From assembly GCA_044233495.1 (NCBI GenBank), contig JBIIJX010000047.1, positions 1 through 13,116 on the forward strand: a DNA stretch of 13,116 nt. Reading direction: 5' to 3'. A model generated the notes under the pieces. The model was not told where the DNA came from. It did not search any database and saw nothing but the letters and a program-made list of their open reading frames with translations. Each line of letters starts with the position of its first letter. Within the stretch, counting starts at the first letter, position 1. The position numbers and the translations under genes are program-made. This document shows positions 6,372 to 12,690 of this stretch, one piece after another. This stretch comes from UBA10649 sp044233495 (lineage in GTDB: Bacteria; Actinomycetota; Actinomycetes; S36-B12).

Positions 6372-6610
6372 TCATCGACTGTGGTTCCTGTGTCGTGGCC
6401 GGGCTCGCCTGCGACGACTGCGTGGTGAGCGTCCTGCTCGGTGTCCCCGCCGTTCCCGCGCGGTCGTCAGAAGGGGATGGGGTGGGGGGCCATGCGGCGG
6501 GCGCTGGGTCGACCGACCTGCCCGACGAGCACGCTGCCGCGGTGGCCGTGCTGGCCGAATCCGGCCTCGTGCCCCCGCTGCGCCTGGTGCGCGACGTGAG
6601 GGCCAGCTGA
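6368..6610 (+). CDS. Small double-CxxC protein, conserved hypothetical
   Basis: The 80-aa protein begins VIIDCGSCVVAGLACDDCVV, with CxxC pairs at C5-C8 and C15-C18 packed within 14 residues. This suggests a compact metal site or redox-active cysteines. A low-complexity Gly/Ala/Ser linker (about 31-50) follows, then a C-terminal helix rich in Ala, Val and Leu (about 54-79). From memory, proteins with this N-terminal pattern are conserved in actinobacteria, usually next to an NlpC/P60 gene as here, but I know no assigned function. The frame is open for a further 109 codons upstream inside the hydrolase gene in another frame; the GTG at 6368 is chosen because of the GTGA overlap, the TACCTT hexamer and the family N-terminus. 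It is probably the last gene of the 5232-6610 unit. Confidence 0.8.
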   Translation: MIIDCGSCVVAGLACDDCVVSVLLGVPAVPARSSEGDGVGGHAAGAGSTDLPDEHAAAVAVLAESGLVPPLRLVRDVRAS

Positions 6611-6634
6611 CCGCACGCGTCGGGTGCCTTGAGA

Positions 6635-6700
6635 ACGAGCCCGGGACGAGACCGGGACGAGACCGGGACGAGCCCGGGACGAGCCCGGAACGAGCCCGGA
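6635..6700 (+). repeat. Six tandem copies of an 11-bp repeat
   Basis: The unit is ACGAGCCCGGG. Copies 1 (6635-6645) and 4 (6668-6678) match it exactly. Copies 2 and 3 read GAGAC in place of GAGCC, and copies 5 and 6 end in GGA. A degenerate copy may follow at 6701. The 11-bp period is close to one helical turn and is not a multiple of three. It lies about 190-260 bp upstream of the NlpC/P60 start. It may be a regulatory array, a minisatellite or part of transcription termination for the upstream unit. Confidence 0.9.
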
Positions 6701-6782
6701 TGAGGCCGCGTCCGAGGGTGGTCATGCGCCGAGCCGAGCCGTCCGATAATCGGGGAGATGAGGTGCGTCGTCACCCTTCTGT

Positions 6783-6788
6783 TATGTT
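6783..6788 (+). promoter_or_regulatory. Possible -10 element TATGTT for the NlpC/P60 gene
   Basis: TATGTT fits TANNNT and would give a leader of roughly 95-100 nt before the GTG at 6892. No convincing -35 hexamer is visible, and GATAAT at 6745-6750 is an alternative. Confidence 0.3.
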
Positions 6789-6856
6789 CGAGAAGCAGGC
6801 GACGGCCCGTGGCACGAGGGCTGCCGACCACGCACCGAGCAGAGCCAGTCGACACT

Positions 6857-6887
6857 CCGCGGCTCACCCCGCGGCCAGCCAAGGAGG
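6857..6887 (+). promoter_or_regulatory. Leader hairpin and strong Shine-Dalgarno of the NlpC/P60 gene
   Basis: CCGCGG at 6857-6862 and again at 6869-6874 can pair as a 6-bp stem with a 6-nt loop. AAGGAGG at 6881-6887, six nt downstream of the stem, is a near-perfect ribosome site four nt before the GTG at 6892 and fixes that start. The hairpin is close enough to influence ribosome access. Confidence 0.6.
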
Positions 6888-6891
6888 CGGT

Positions 6892-7968
6892 GTGCGCGCA
6901 ACGGGACCCCGGTGGCTCCGTCGGGCCGTCGTGACCAGCCTCTCGGCAGCGCTCCTCGTCACCGGTGGCGTGCTCGCCCCCCAGGCCTCGGCTGCCCCTC
7001 GCGATCTGCAGCAGGTTCGCGACCAGGTGCGCACCCTGCAGGCCAAGGCGGAGGCGGCGACCGAGCGCTACAACAAGGCACGCAACGAGTTGAACGACGT
7101 CCAGACTGCGCTGGCCGGCCTGAAGAAGAAGGTTCGCCGCGAACGCGCTGAGTTGCAGGTGATCCTCAGCTCCGTCGACGACCTCGCTCGCTCGGCCTAC
7201 ACCAGCGGCGGCATCGACACCTCGCTGCAGGTGCTCCTGGCAGAGGATCCGACCGAGTTCCTGGCGCAGGCTGCGGCCCTCGATCAGGTTGCCAAGGCGC
7301 AGGCCTCGTCCTTGCGTCGCACCCAGACCGCGCGGCTGCGACTGGCGCAGAGCGAGGCTGCCGTCAGCGACAAGGAGACCCTCGCCAGGGAGTACCGCAA
7401 CGAGATGGCCTCGGCCAAGCAGGAGGCCGACGACCGGCTCAACGAGGCGGAGGCCGTGCTGGCCGGACTCGAGGCAGCGGAGCGCCGCCGCCTGGCAGCC
7501 ATAGCTGCGCAGGAGAGGCGCGACTCCCTTGCTGCCGCTGCTGCTGCGCGCCAGTCCCTCAGCGGGTCATCGTCGGCCGGCGGCGGCGTGCCGCCGGTGA
7601 GCGGACGTGCGGCCGCCGCCGTCCAGTACGCGCTCTCCCAGGTGGGTGACCGGTACGTCGCAGCCGCGGCGGGCCCGGACTCCTTCGACTGCTCGGGCCT
7701 GACGATGACCGCATGGCGCCAGGCCGGCATCTCGCTCCCGCACTACTCCTACTCGCAGTGGAACAGCACGCGCCGCATCCCGTTGAGTGAGGCTCGTCCC
7801 GGCGACCTCGTCTTCTACTTCGGCGGCAGCGTCCACCACGTGGGCATGTACATCGGCAACGGCAAGATGGTGCATGCCGCCAACCCGGGCGACGGTGTGC
7901 GCATCGACGCCGTCCTGGGCCCCTGGTACAACCGCTACTTCAGCGGCGTGGGTCGCGTCATCGGCTGA
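6892..7968 (+). CDS. Secreted NlpC/P60 peptidoglycan endopeptidase with coiled-coil N-terminus
   Basis: The 358-aa protein is an exported cell-wall hydrolase, probably a D,L-endopeptidase cutting within peptidoglycan stem peptides, like the RipA/RpfB-associated enzymes of actinobacteria. A signal peptide spans about 1-35 (positively charged PRWLRRAV, hydrophobic core, ASA-A cleavage site). A long coiled coil covers about 37-215, followed by a short Ser/Gly linker and the NlpC/P60 domain at about 238-358. The catalytic residues are C267 in DCSGL, H316 in HHVGMYIG and probably H328 in MVHAA; GDLVFYF at 304-310 is also typical. Coiled coils of this kind often hold the domain inactive until an FtsX-like partner engages it; that is family inference. 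The GTG at 6892 is set by AAGGAGG; 64 upstream in-frame codons precede the signal peptide and are not credible. It stands alone and converges with the acyl-CoA synthetase gene. Confidence 0.95.
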   Translation: MRATGPRWLRRAVVTSLSAALLVTGGVLAPQASAAPRDLQQVRDQVRTLQAKAEAATERYNKARNELNDVQTALAGLKKKVRRERAELQVILSSVDDLARSAYTSGGIDTSLQVLLAEDPTEFLAQAAALDQVAKAQASSLRRTQTARLRLAQSEAAVSDKETLAREYRNEMASAKQEADDRLNEAEAVLAGLEAAERRRLAAIAAQERRDSLAAAAAARQSLSGSSSAGGGVPPVSGRAAAAVQYALSQVGDRYVAAAAGPDSFDCSGLTMTAWRQAGISLPHYSYSQWNSTRRIPLSEARPGDLVFYFGGSVHHVGMYIGNGKMVHAANPGDGVRIDAVLGPWYNRYFSGVGRVIG

Positions 7969-7992
7969 CGCACACGCACACTCGCCTCAGCA

Positions 7993-8009
7993 GGGCTGTG
8001 TACGAGCCC
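7993..8009. terminator. Weak hairpin between convergent genes
   Basis: GGGCT (7993-7997) and AGCCC (8005-8009) form a 5-bp stem with a 7-nt loop in the 55-nt gap between the convergent NlpC/P60 and acyl-CoA synthetase genes. No T-tract follows, so it could at best be an I-shaped bidirectional terminator. Confidence 0.3.
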
Positions 8010-8023
8010 CCGCGCTCCATGGC

Positions 8024-9817
8024 CTACGAGTACAGCTGCTCGACCTCGTCGGCGAACTCCTGCATCACGACCGAGCGCTTCAGCTTCAGCGAGGGAGTCA
8101 TCTGACCGCCCTCCTCCGTCCAGTCCACCGGCAGGATGGCGAACTTCTTGATCGCCTCGGCGTGGGACACCGCCTTGTTGGCCTCGTCCACGGCGGCCTG
8201 GATGGTCGCGTTGAGTTCGGGATCGTTCACCATGTCGGCGACCGTGACGTCGCCCTTGTTCTGCTGCGCGGCCCAGGCCGGGAAGGACTCCGGGTCGATC
8301 GTGACGAGCGCCGCGATGAACGGCTTGGCATCGCCCACCACCATGCACTGGCTGACGAGCCAGTGCGCCCGGAGGCGATCCTCGAGCACTGCCGGCGCGA
8401 CGTTCTTGCCGGCCGCCGTGACGATGAGCTCCTTCTTGCGTCCGGTGATGCGCACGAAGCCGTCGTCGTCGATCTCGCCGATGTCGCCTGAGTGGAACCA
8501 TCCGTCCGGCTCCAGCACCTCAGCAGTCGCGGTGGGGTTGTTCCAGTAGCCGACGAAGATCTGCCCGCCACCGAGGAGGATCTCCCCGTCCGGGGCGATC
8601 TTGGCGCGTGCGCCCGGCATCGGCTGGCCCACGGTGCCGATGCGCAGCGCCTTGGGGCGGTTCACGGTGCTCGCGGCGGAGGTCTCCGTGAGGCCGTAGC
8701 CCTCGAGGATGGTGACTCCGATGCCGCGGAAGAAGTGGCCGAGCCGCGCGCCGAGTGGCGCCCCGCCGGAGACCGCCCACGTCATCTTGCCGCCCATGGC
8801 GTGACGCAGCTTGACGTAGACGAGCTTGTCGAACAGAGCGTGCTTCACCTTCAGCATCAGGCTGGGACCGCCATGGTCGAGCGACTCGCTGTACTCGATC
8901 GCGACGTTCGCCGCCGTGTCGAAGATGTGTCCCTTGCCGGCAGCCTGGGCCTTCTGCTGCGCAGAGTTGTAGACCTTCTCGAACACGCGGGGTACGGCGA
9001 GCAGGAACGTGGGCTGGAAGGAGGCCAGTCCGGGCAGCAGCTGCTTGATGTCGGCCGAGTGGCCGAGGCGTACGCCGCCGCGGATGCACCCGAGCTGGAT
9101 CAGACGCCCGAACACGTGCGCGATCGGGAGGAACAGCAGGGTGGACGAGTTCGGCGCGAGGAAGACGTCCGGCAGCCCCCAGACGACCTGATCAATCTCG
9201 AACATCAGGTTGCCGTGCGTGAGCATGCATCCCTTGGGACGGCCGGTCGTGCCCGAGGTGTAGATGATCGTCGCGAGTGACTCGGGCGTCAGCGTGGCCC
9301 GACGTGCCTCGAGATCCGCATCGCTGATGCGCTCGCCCTCGCGGGCCAGCTCCTCCAGAGCGCCGTCCTCGAACACCCAGGTGCGCGTGCACGTGGGGAT
9401 CTGGTCGGCAACCTCGTCGTACGTGCGCCGGTTCTTCTCGCTCTCGACGAACACCGCCACGGCCCCGGAGTCGCTGAGCATCCACTGGATCTGCTCGGCC
9501 GAGGAGGTCTCGTAGACCGGCACGCTCACGCAGCCGGCGTACCAGATGGCGTAGTCGACGACGGTCCACTCGTAGCGCGTGCGGCTCATGACGCCGATGC
9601 GCTCTCCTGCGTCGACCCCGTTGGCGATGATGCCCTTGGCGACCGCGCGTACCTGATCGAGGAACTCCTGGGAGGTGACGCCCACCCAGGCGTCACCCCG
9701 GGGCACCGACAGTGCGATGCGGCTCGGGTGCTTCTCGGCGTTCTCGACGGCGTGGTCGACGACGCTCCCGGTGGTGGGGACGGCGACAACGGCGGGGATG
9801 GAGATCTCTGTCCTCAT
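8024..9817 (-). CDS. Long-chain fatty-acid-CoA ligase (AMP-forming)
   Basis: The 597-aa enzyme activates fatty acids to acyl-CoA through an acyl-adenylate, for beta-oxidation or lipid synthesis. Adenylate-forming family motifs appear in order: the P-loop-like YTSGTTGRPKG at 186-196, LPIAHVFGR at 230-238, AVPRVFEK at 274-281, SGGAPL at 350-355, YGLTETSA at 374-381 and the hinge GWFHSGDIG through GRKKELI (439-465). The C-terminal TPSLKLKR at 574-581 replaces the PTGK motif of short-chain enzymes and supplies the probable catalytic lysine K578, as in the long-chain FAA1/FadD15-like group. Length matches that group. The ATG at 9817 is chosen over a 59-codon extension because TACGGT lies six nt upstream and the extension overlaps the divergent gene. 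No transmembrane segment is obvious; association with the inner membrane surface is likely. It shares a 101-bp divergent region with the metallophosphoesterase. Confidence 0.95.
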   Translation of the reverse strand: MRTEISIPAVVAVPTTGSVVDHAVENAEKHPSRIALSVPRGDAWVGVTSQEFLDQVRAVAKGIIANGVDAGERIGVMSRTRYEWTVVDYAIWYAGCVSVPVYETSSAEQIQWMLSDSGAVAVFVESEKNRRTYDEVADQIPTCTRTWVFEDGALEELAREGERISDADLEARRATLTPESLATIIYTSGTTGRPKGCMLTHGNLMFEIDQVVWGLPDVFLAPNSSTLLFLPIAHVFGRLIQLGCIRGGVRLGHSADIKQLLPGLASFQPTFLLAVPRVFEKVYNSAQQKAQAAGKGHIFDTAANVAIEYSESLDHGGPSLMLKVKHALFDKLVYVKLRHAMGGKMTWAVSGGAPLGARLGHFFRGIGVTILEGYGLTETSAASTVNRPKALRIGTVGQPMPGARAKIAPDGEILLGGGQIFVGYWNNPTATAEVLEPDGWFHSGDIGEIDDDGFVRITGRKKELIVTAAGKNVAPAVLEDRLRAHWLVSQCMVVGDAKPFIAALVTIDPESFPAWAAQQNKGDVTVADMVNDPELNATIQAAVDEANKAVSHAEAIKKFAILPVDWTEEGGQMTPSLKLKRSVVMQEFADEVEQLYS

Positions 9818-9823
9818 GCTGAC

Positions 9824-9829
9824 ACCGTA
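9824..9829 (-). promoter_or_regulatory. -10 element TACGGT for the acyl-CoA synthetase gene
   Basis: Read on the minus strand, TACGGT ends six nt before the ATG at 9817. No ribosome site lies in the gap, so a leaderless transcript is likely. Confidence 0.55.
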
Positions 9830-9918
9830 GATCAGGCCGGAGATGTTGGCACGGGGATTGCATGGCATTCTGGCCGGATGCAGGGGTCCCCGCGGCACGT
9901 CCGGATCGGCTGACGCGG

Positions 9919-10701
9919 GTGCGGGTCCACGTGGCCAGTGACGTCCACGGGGCGGCGCCGGCTCTCGCGACGGCAGCCGAGGGTGCGGACGCATTCGTCT
10001 GCCTGGGCGACCTCATCTGCTTCCTCGACTACCACGATCCCCGGCGGGGGATCTTCGCCGATCTGTTCGGGGAGGACCACGCCCGTCGGTCCATCGAGCT
10101 GCGCACCGCGAACCGCTTCTCCGAGGCCCGAGAGCTCAGTGCGCGGGCGTGGGATTCGCTCGGCGTCACGGGCCAGGAGGGCCGGTGGGGCGTCATGGAG
10201 GCGCTGGTGCGCAACCAGTACCAGGAGCTCTTTGACGCGATGCCCAGCCCGGCGCTTCTGACGTACGGCAACGTCGACCTGCCGGCCCTGTGGCCGGAGT
10301 TCCTGAGGGACGGTCATCGGGTCGTCGACGGAGAGGTCGTCGAGGTCGACGGCCAGCGCTGGGGATTCGTCGGCGGCGGTCTCGTCAGCCCCATGCGAAC
10401 CCCCTTCGAGATCACCCCTGACGACTACGCGGCAACCGTCGCCGCCCTCGGACCGGTCGACGTGCTGTTCACGCACATACCGCCGGCGATCCCGGAGCTC
10501 GTCTACGACGTCGAGGCCAGACGCTTCGAGGTCGGCAGTGCGGCGCTTCTGCACTACGTGCACGAGCACCAGCCGCGCTACCACGTGTTCGGCCACGTTC
10601 ATCAGCCCCTCGTCCCGCGCATGAGGATCGGACGTACGGAGTGCGTGAACGTCGGCCACTTCGCCGGCACGGGAAGGCCCTACGTTCTGGACCTGGCCTG
10701 A
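9919..10701 (+). CDS. Calcineurin-like metallophosphoesterase
   Basis: The 260-aa protein has the full set of dinuclear metallophosphoesterase motifs: D8-x-H10 (SDVHG), G30-D31 (CLGDL), G117-N118 with V-D in place of H-D (YGNVD), H186 (FTHIPP) and G225-H226-V-H228 (FGHVHQP). The change from GNHD to GNVD replaces the histidine usually used in protonating the leaving group, which also happens in YfcE/MJ0936-like subgroups, so activity on phosphodiesters is plausible but the substrate is unknown. No signal or membrane segment is visible; it is probably cytoplasmic. The start is uncertain. GTG 9919 gives an N-terminus VRVHVASDVHG that begins at the first strand, as in homologues I recall; ATG 9862 would add 19 unconserved residues. 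No clear ribosome site precedes either. It is divergent from the acyl-CoA synthetase gene. Confidence 0.88.
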   Translation: MRVHVASDVHGAAPALATAAEGADAFVCLGDLICFLDYHDPRRGIFADLFGEDHARRSIELRTANRFSEARELSARAWDSLGVTGQEGRWGVMEALVRNQYQELFDAMPSPALLTYGNVDLPALWPEFLRDGHRVVDGEVVEVDGQRWGFVGGGLVSPMRTPFEITPDDYAATVAALGPVDVLFTHIPPAIPELVYDVEARRFEVGSAALLHYVHEHQPRYHVFGHVHQPLVPRMRIGRTECVNVGHFAGTGRPYVLDLA

Positions 10702-10728
10702 GATCGACCCCGGGCACAGATGAGCGGG

Positions 10729-10734
10729 TAGCCT
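10729..10734 (+). promoter_or_regulatory. -10 element TAGCCT, leaderless-type start
   Basis: TAGCCT ends seven nt before the ATG at 10742, in the 40-nt gap after the metallophosphoesterase gene. No Shine-Dalgarno is present, so the SRPBCC gene probably has its own leaderless transcript. Confidence 0.6.
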
Positions 10735-10741
10735 TCGCACC

Positions 10742-11185
10742 ATGGCCGACCAGACCGTTTCGAGCATCGTGATCGATGCCCCCGCCGACCGCATCATGGG
10801 TGTCATCGCCGACCTCGCGGCCTACCCGCAGTGGAGTGACGGCATCGCCTCGGTGACCGTGCTGTCCGTCTACGAGGACGACGGCAGGCCCGCTGATGCT
10901 CGCTTCGTGCTCGACTCCGGCGCCATCAAGGACACCTACGAGCTGGAGTACGACTGGGACGGTGACGCGAAGGTGACCTGGACCCTCACCAAGGGCGACA
11001 TGCTCACGGCGATGGATGGCTCCTACGAACTCGTCCCCACTGGCGATGGCACCACGACGGTGCACTACCGCCTCTCGGTCGACGTGAAGATCCCGATGAT
11101 CGGCATGATCAAGCGCAAGGCGGAGAAGGTCATCGTCGACACCGCGTTGAAGGGTTTGAAGAAGCGCGTCGAGTCCGGCGCCTGA
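10742..11185 (+). CDS. SRPBCC (START-like/polyketide cyclase-like) family protein
   Basis: The 147-aa soluble protein matches the helix-grip fold of the SRPBCC superfamily, which forms a hydrophobic ligand pocket. The opening strand VSSIVIDAPADRIMGVIADL and AAYPQWSDGI (about 26-35) are typical of the N-terminal strand and first helices. Alternating strands follow, such as ARFVLDSGAIKDTYELEYDW and TTTVHYRLSVDVKIP, and the long C-terminal helix is about 118-147 (GMIKRKAEKVIVDTALKGLKKRVES). No catalytic residue set is evident, so the role may be lipid or small-ligand binding rather than cyclisation. It is followed nine nt later by the ArsA-like gene and, from memory, this pair recurs in actinobacteria next to a ROK glucokinase. 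Its start is fixed by TAGCCT seven nt upstream. Confidence 0.88.
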   Translation: MADQTVSSIVIDAPADRIMGVIADLAAYPQWSDGIASVTVLSVYEDDGRPADARFVLDSGAIKDTYELEYDWDGDAKVTWTLTKGDMLTAMDGSYELVPTGDGTTTVHYRLSVDVKIPMIGMIKRKAEKVIVDTALKGLKKRVESGA

Positions 11186-11194
11186 GGCTCAGGC

Positions 11195-12274
11195 ATGCGC
11201 AGTGCCGGACGAGTGATCCTGGTCGCGGGCCAGGGCGGTGCGGGCACCACCTCGCTCGCGCGCTCGACCGTCGACGCGATGCGCGCGGAGGGCGGTGACG
11301 TGATCGCCGTCGACGCCTCGGGGACGTCGGCGCCTGATCCCGATCCATCCGTCGTGAAGTGGCTCAGCGGCAGTCTTGGACGCCTGTGGCTGGAGGCAGG
11401 TGCGGATCCGGTCGTGCCGGCGGTGTGGTCCGGTCTGTCGGACGTCGGGATCGTCGAGGCGTGGCTACGCATCACGCAGGCACGGCAGGAAGCCGATGTG
11501 GTCGTCGACGCCGGATCCCTCGCCCGTGTGCGCGACCTGTGCGCCCTGCCCGGATCCCTGGCCCAGTTGCTCGATGCGGCGATGACGCCGCGGATGGCGA
11601 TGTGGCGCGCGGCTTCCGGTGCCAGCGGACTCTTCGAGTCCCTGTCCGATCTTCGCGTCGCGGTGCGCACCTGGCTGGCCGTCCTGCAGCACGACGAAAC
11701 GTCCGTGCGGTTGGTCGGGCGTCCGGAGCGTGCCGCGGTCGATGTCCTGCTCCGTGCATCCGCGCTGCTGTCGACTCTCGGCATCGAGGTGGAGGGCGTC
11801 GTGGTCAACCGCGTGCCGCGCAAGGGACGCAAAGGCCTCCGGGGGGCACGATCCGAGGCCCTGGCGATGATGGCCGCGCTGCAGGAGGGCTCCGACGGGG
11901 TGATCGTGTGGCGGGCGGCGGCGAGCCGCGACTCCAGCTCGTGGGTGCGGCCGGCGCCGAAGGGATCCGCTGTCGCGGCACGGCTGTCCGAGGCGGCCGT
12001 CCCGGCCACGCGGTCGCGGTCGATGGTGCTGGCGTCCGACGGTGACGAATACGTGCTGACCGTGCCGCTGCGACGCGCTGCTCGGCAGCACGCGCGCGTG
12101 GGTGTTCAGGCCGACCGTCTGGTGATCTCGCTCGACGGCGTGCACGCATGGCACGAGGTGCCGTCGGTGCTCCACCGATGCGCGCCCATCCGCGCGGTGC
12201 GCACATCGACCGGAATGGCGATCCGCTGGTCTCCGGACGTCGACGTCTGGCCGGCGGCAGGGGAGGAGCGATGA
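11195..12274 (+). CDS. ArsA/MinD-like P-loop protein with degenerate Walker A
   Basis: The 359-aa protein resembles deviant-Walker-A ATPases of the SIMIBI class (ArsA/MinD/ParA). The N-terminal strand-loop reads VILVAGQGGAGTTSLARS. The loop occupies 12-20 but has Q13 and T18 where the family has its signature lysine and P-loop lysine. Later segments fit the fold: a Walker B-like strand DVVVDAGSLARV (about 99-110) and the VVVNRVPR strand (about 202-209), which resembles the usual substrate- or nucleotide-sensing loop. The C-terminal part (about 280-350; YVLTVPLR, RLVISLDGVHAWHEVPSVLHRC) looks like the small HSP20-like domain attached to many bacterial ArsA-type proteins. ATP hydrolysis is therefore doubtful. 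The ATG at 11195 is nine nt after the SRPBCC gene, and its stop overlaps the next start (ATGA), so the three probably form one unit. Function unknown. Confidence 0.8.
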   Translation: MRSAGRVILVAGQGGAGTTSLARSTVDAMRAEGGDVIAVDASGTSAPDPDPSVVKWLSGSLGRLWLEAGADPVVPAVWSGLSDVGIVEAWLRITQARQEADVVVDAGSLARVRDLCALPGSLAQLLDAAMTPRMAMWRAASGASGLFESLSDLRVAVRTWLAVLQHDETSVRLVGRPERAAVDVLLRASALLSTLGIEVEGVVVNRVPRKGRKGLRGARSEALAMMAALQEGSDGVIVWRAAASRDSSSWVRPAPKGSAVAARLSEAAVPATRSRSMVLASDGDEYVLTVPLRRAARQHARVGVQADRLVISLDGVHAWHEVPSVLHRCAPIRAVRTSTGMAIRWSPDVDVWPAAGEER

Positions 12275-12648
12275 GCGGCCCTGTCGAGCACCCCTGGTGG
12301 TACTCGGGCGAGGAACCCGAGGAGTCCGAGGATGCTGCCGCGGGTGCGGACAGGAGCGCCGGTGATGCATGGTCGAGCGTGCCCGGAGGATCTGCACTCG
12401 ACTGGCAGGGTCTCCTGTCAGGTGCGGCGCGCATGGTGGACTGGGCTGCCTCGGCCGTTGTCGAACCACACGGCGAGCACCGGGAGCCGGCCGAGCATCC
12501 AGACTGTCTGGTGTGCCGCACCCTGGTGCTCGTGCAGGACCGCACGGGCATGACCGCGCCGACCGCGCAGTCCCCGGTCGCCTCGGACGCACCGCCGCCG
12601 GCCGCGCCCATTCGCTGGATCCCGATCGAGGACGCGCAGGCCGACTGA
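12271..12648 (+). CDS. Small acidic protein with one CxxC (DUF5304-like)
   Basis: The 125-aa protein starts at an ATG overlapping the upstream stop (ATGA at 12271-12274), with GGAGG at 12262-12266 four nt upstream. The N-terminal 40 residues are acidic and rich in Glu, Ala and Gly (EEPEESEDAAAGADRSAGD), probably disordered. A central amphipathic helix follows (about 44-65), then HPDCLVCRTL with C79-x-x-C82 and a Pro/Ala-rich tail (100-125). The helix-plus-cysteine arrangement recalls the DUF5304 family, which in streptomycetes stands at the same place beside the ArsA-like gene, though that match is from memory. One CxxC alone cannot complete a typical zinc site, so dimerisation or a partner would be needed. 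A longer frame starting at 12148 lies inside the ArsA-like gene and is rejected. Function unknown. Confidence 0.75.
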   Translation: MSGPVEHPWWYSGEEPEESEDAAAGADRSAGDAWSSVPGGSALDWQGLLSGAARMVDWAASAVVEPHGEHREPAEHPDCLVCRTLVLVQDRTGMTAPTAQSPVASDAPPPAAPIRWIPIEDAQAD

Positions 12649-12677
12649 TGCCCTCATCGCCGTCCGACCTTCGTCGT

Positions 12678-12683
12678 TAGGCT
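12678..12683 (+). promoter_or_regulatory. -10 element TAGGCT, leaderless-type start
   Basis: TAGGCT ends seven nt before the ATG at 12691 with no Shine-Dalgarno between. Hexamer and spacing are identical to those before the zinc-ribbon gene at 5232. Confidence 0.65.
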
Positions 12684-12690
12684 GCCCACC

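Larger units (their letters stand above)
6611..6891. other. 281-bp non-coding region upstream of the NlpC/P60 gene
   Basis: The region holds an 11-bp tandem array (6635-6700), possible -10 hexamers GATAAT (6745-6750) and TATGTT (6783-6788), and a leader with a CCGCGG hairpin before a strong ribosome site. Open frames here on either strand are translations of the repeats or extensions of the hydrolase frame and look non-coding. Confidence 0.7.

Noticed and set aside
6635..6700. Tandem array as a CRISPR
   Set aside because: The 11-bp units are contiguous with no spacers, far too short for CRISPR repeats, and no cas gene is present.
6781..6800. LexA (SOS) box around GTTCGAG
   Set aside because: Only one half-site is visible; no matching CGAAC half at the required 4-nt spacing.
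6372..6882. Minus-strand frames through the 11-bp array with repeated GLVPGS-like peptides
   Set aside because: The repetitive peptides simply translate the 11-bp repeats (33 bp is 11 codons); no ribosome site or conserved domain.
6720..6891. ydaO-type c-di-AMP riboswitch before the NlpC/P60 gene
   Set aside because: Such riboswitches often precede actinobacterial wall hydrolases, but I could not find the conserved core sequences by eye; only simple hairpins are supported.
6700..6891. N-terminal extension of the NlpC/P60 protein
   Set aside because: It would put 64 polar residues before a clear signal peptide and ignores the AAGGAGG site at 6881-6887.
11465..12592. 375-codon open frame antisense to the ArsA-like and CxxC genes
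   Set aside because: Arg/Pro/His-rich with no domain, and it spans two genes that have clear starts and overlaps on the other strand.
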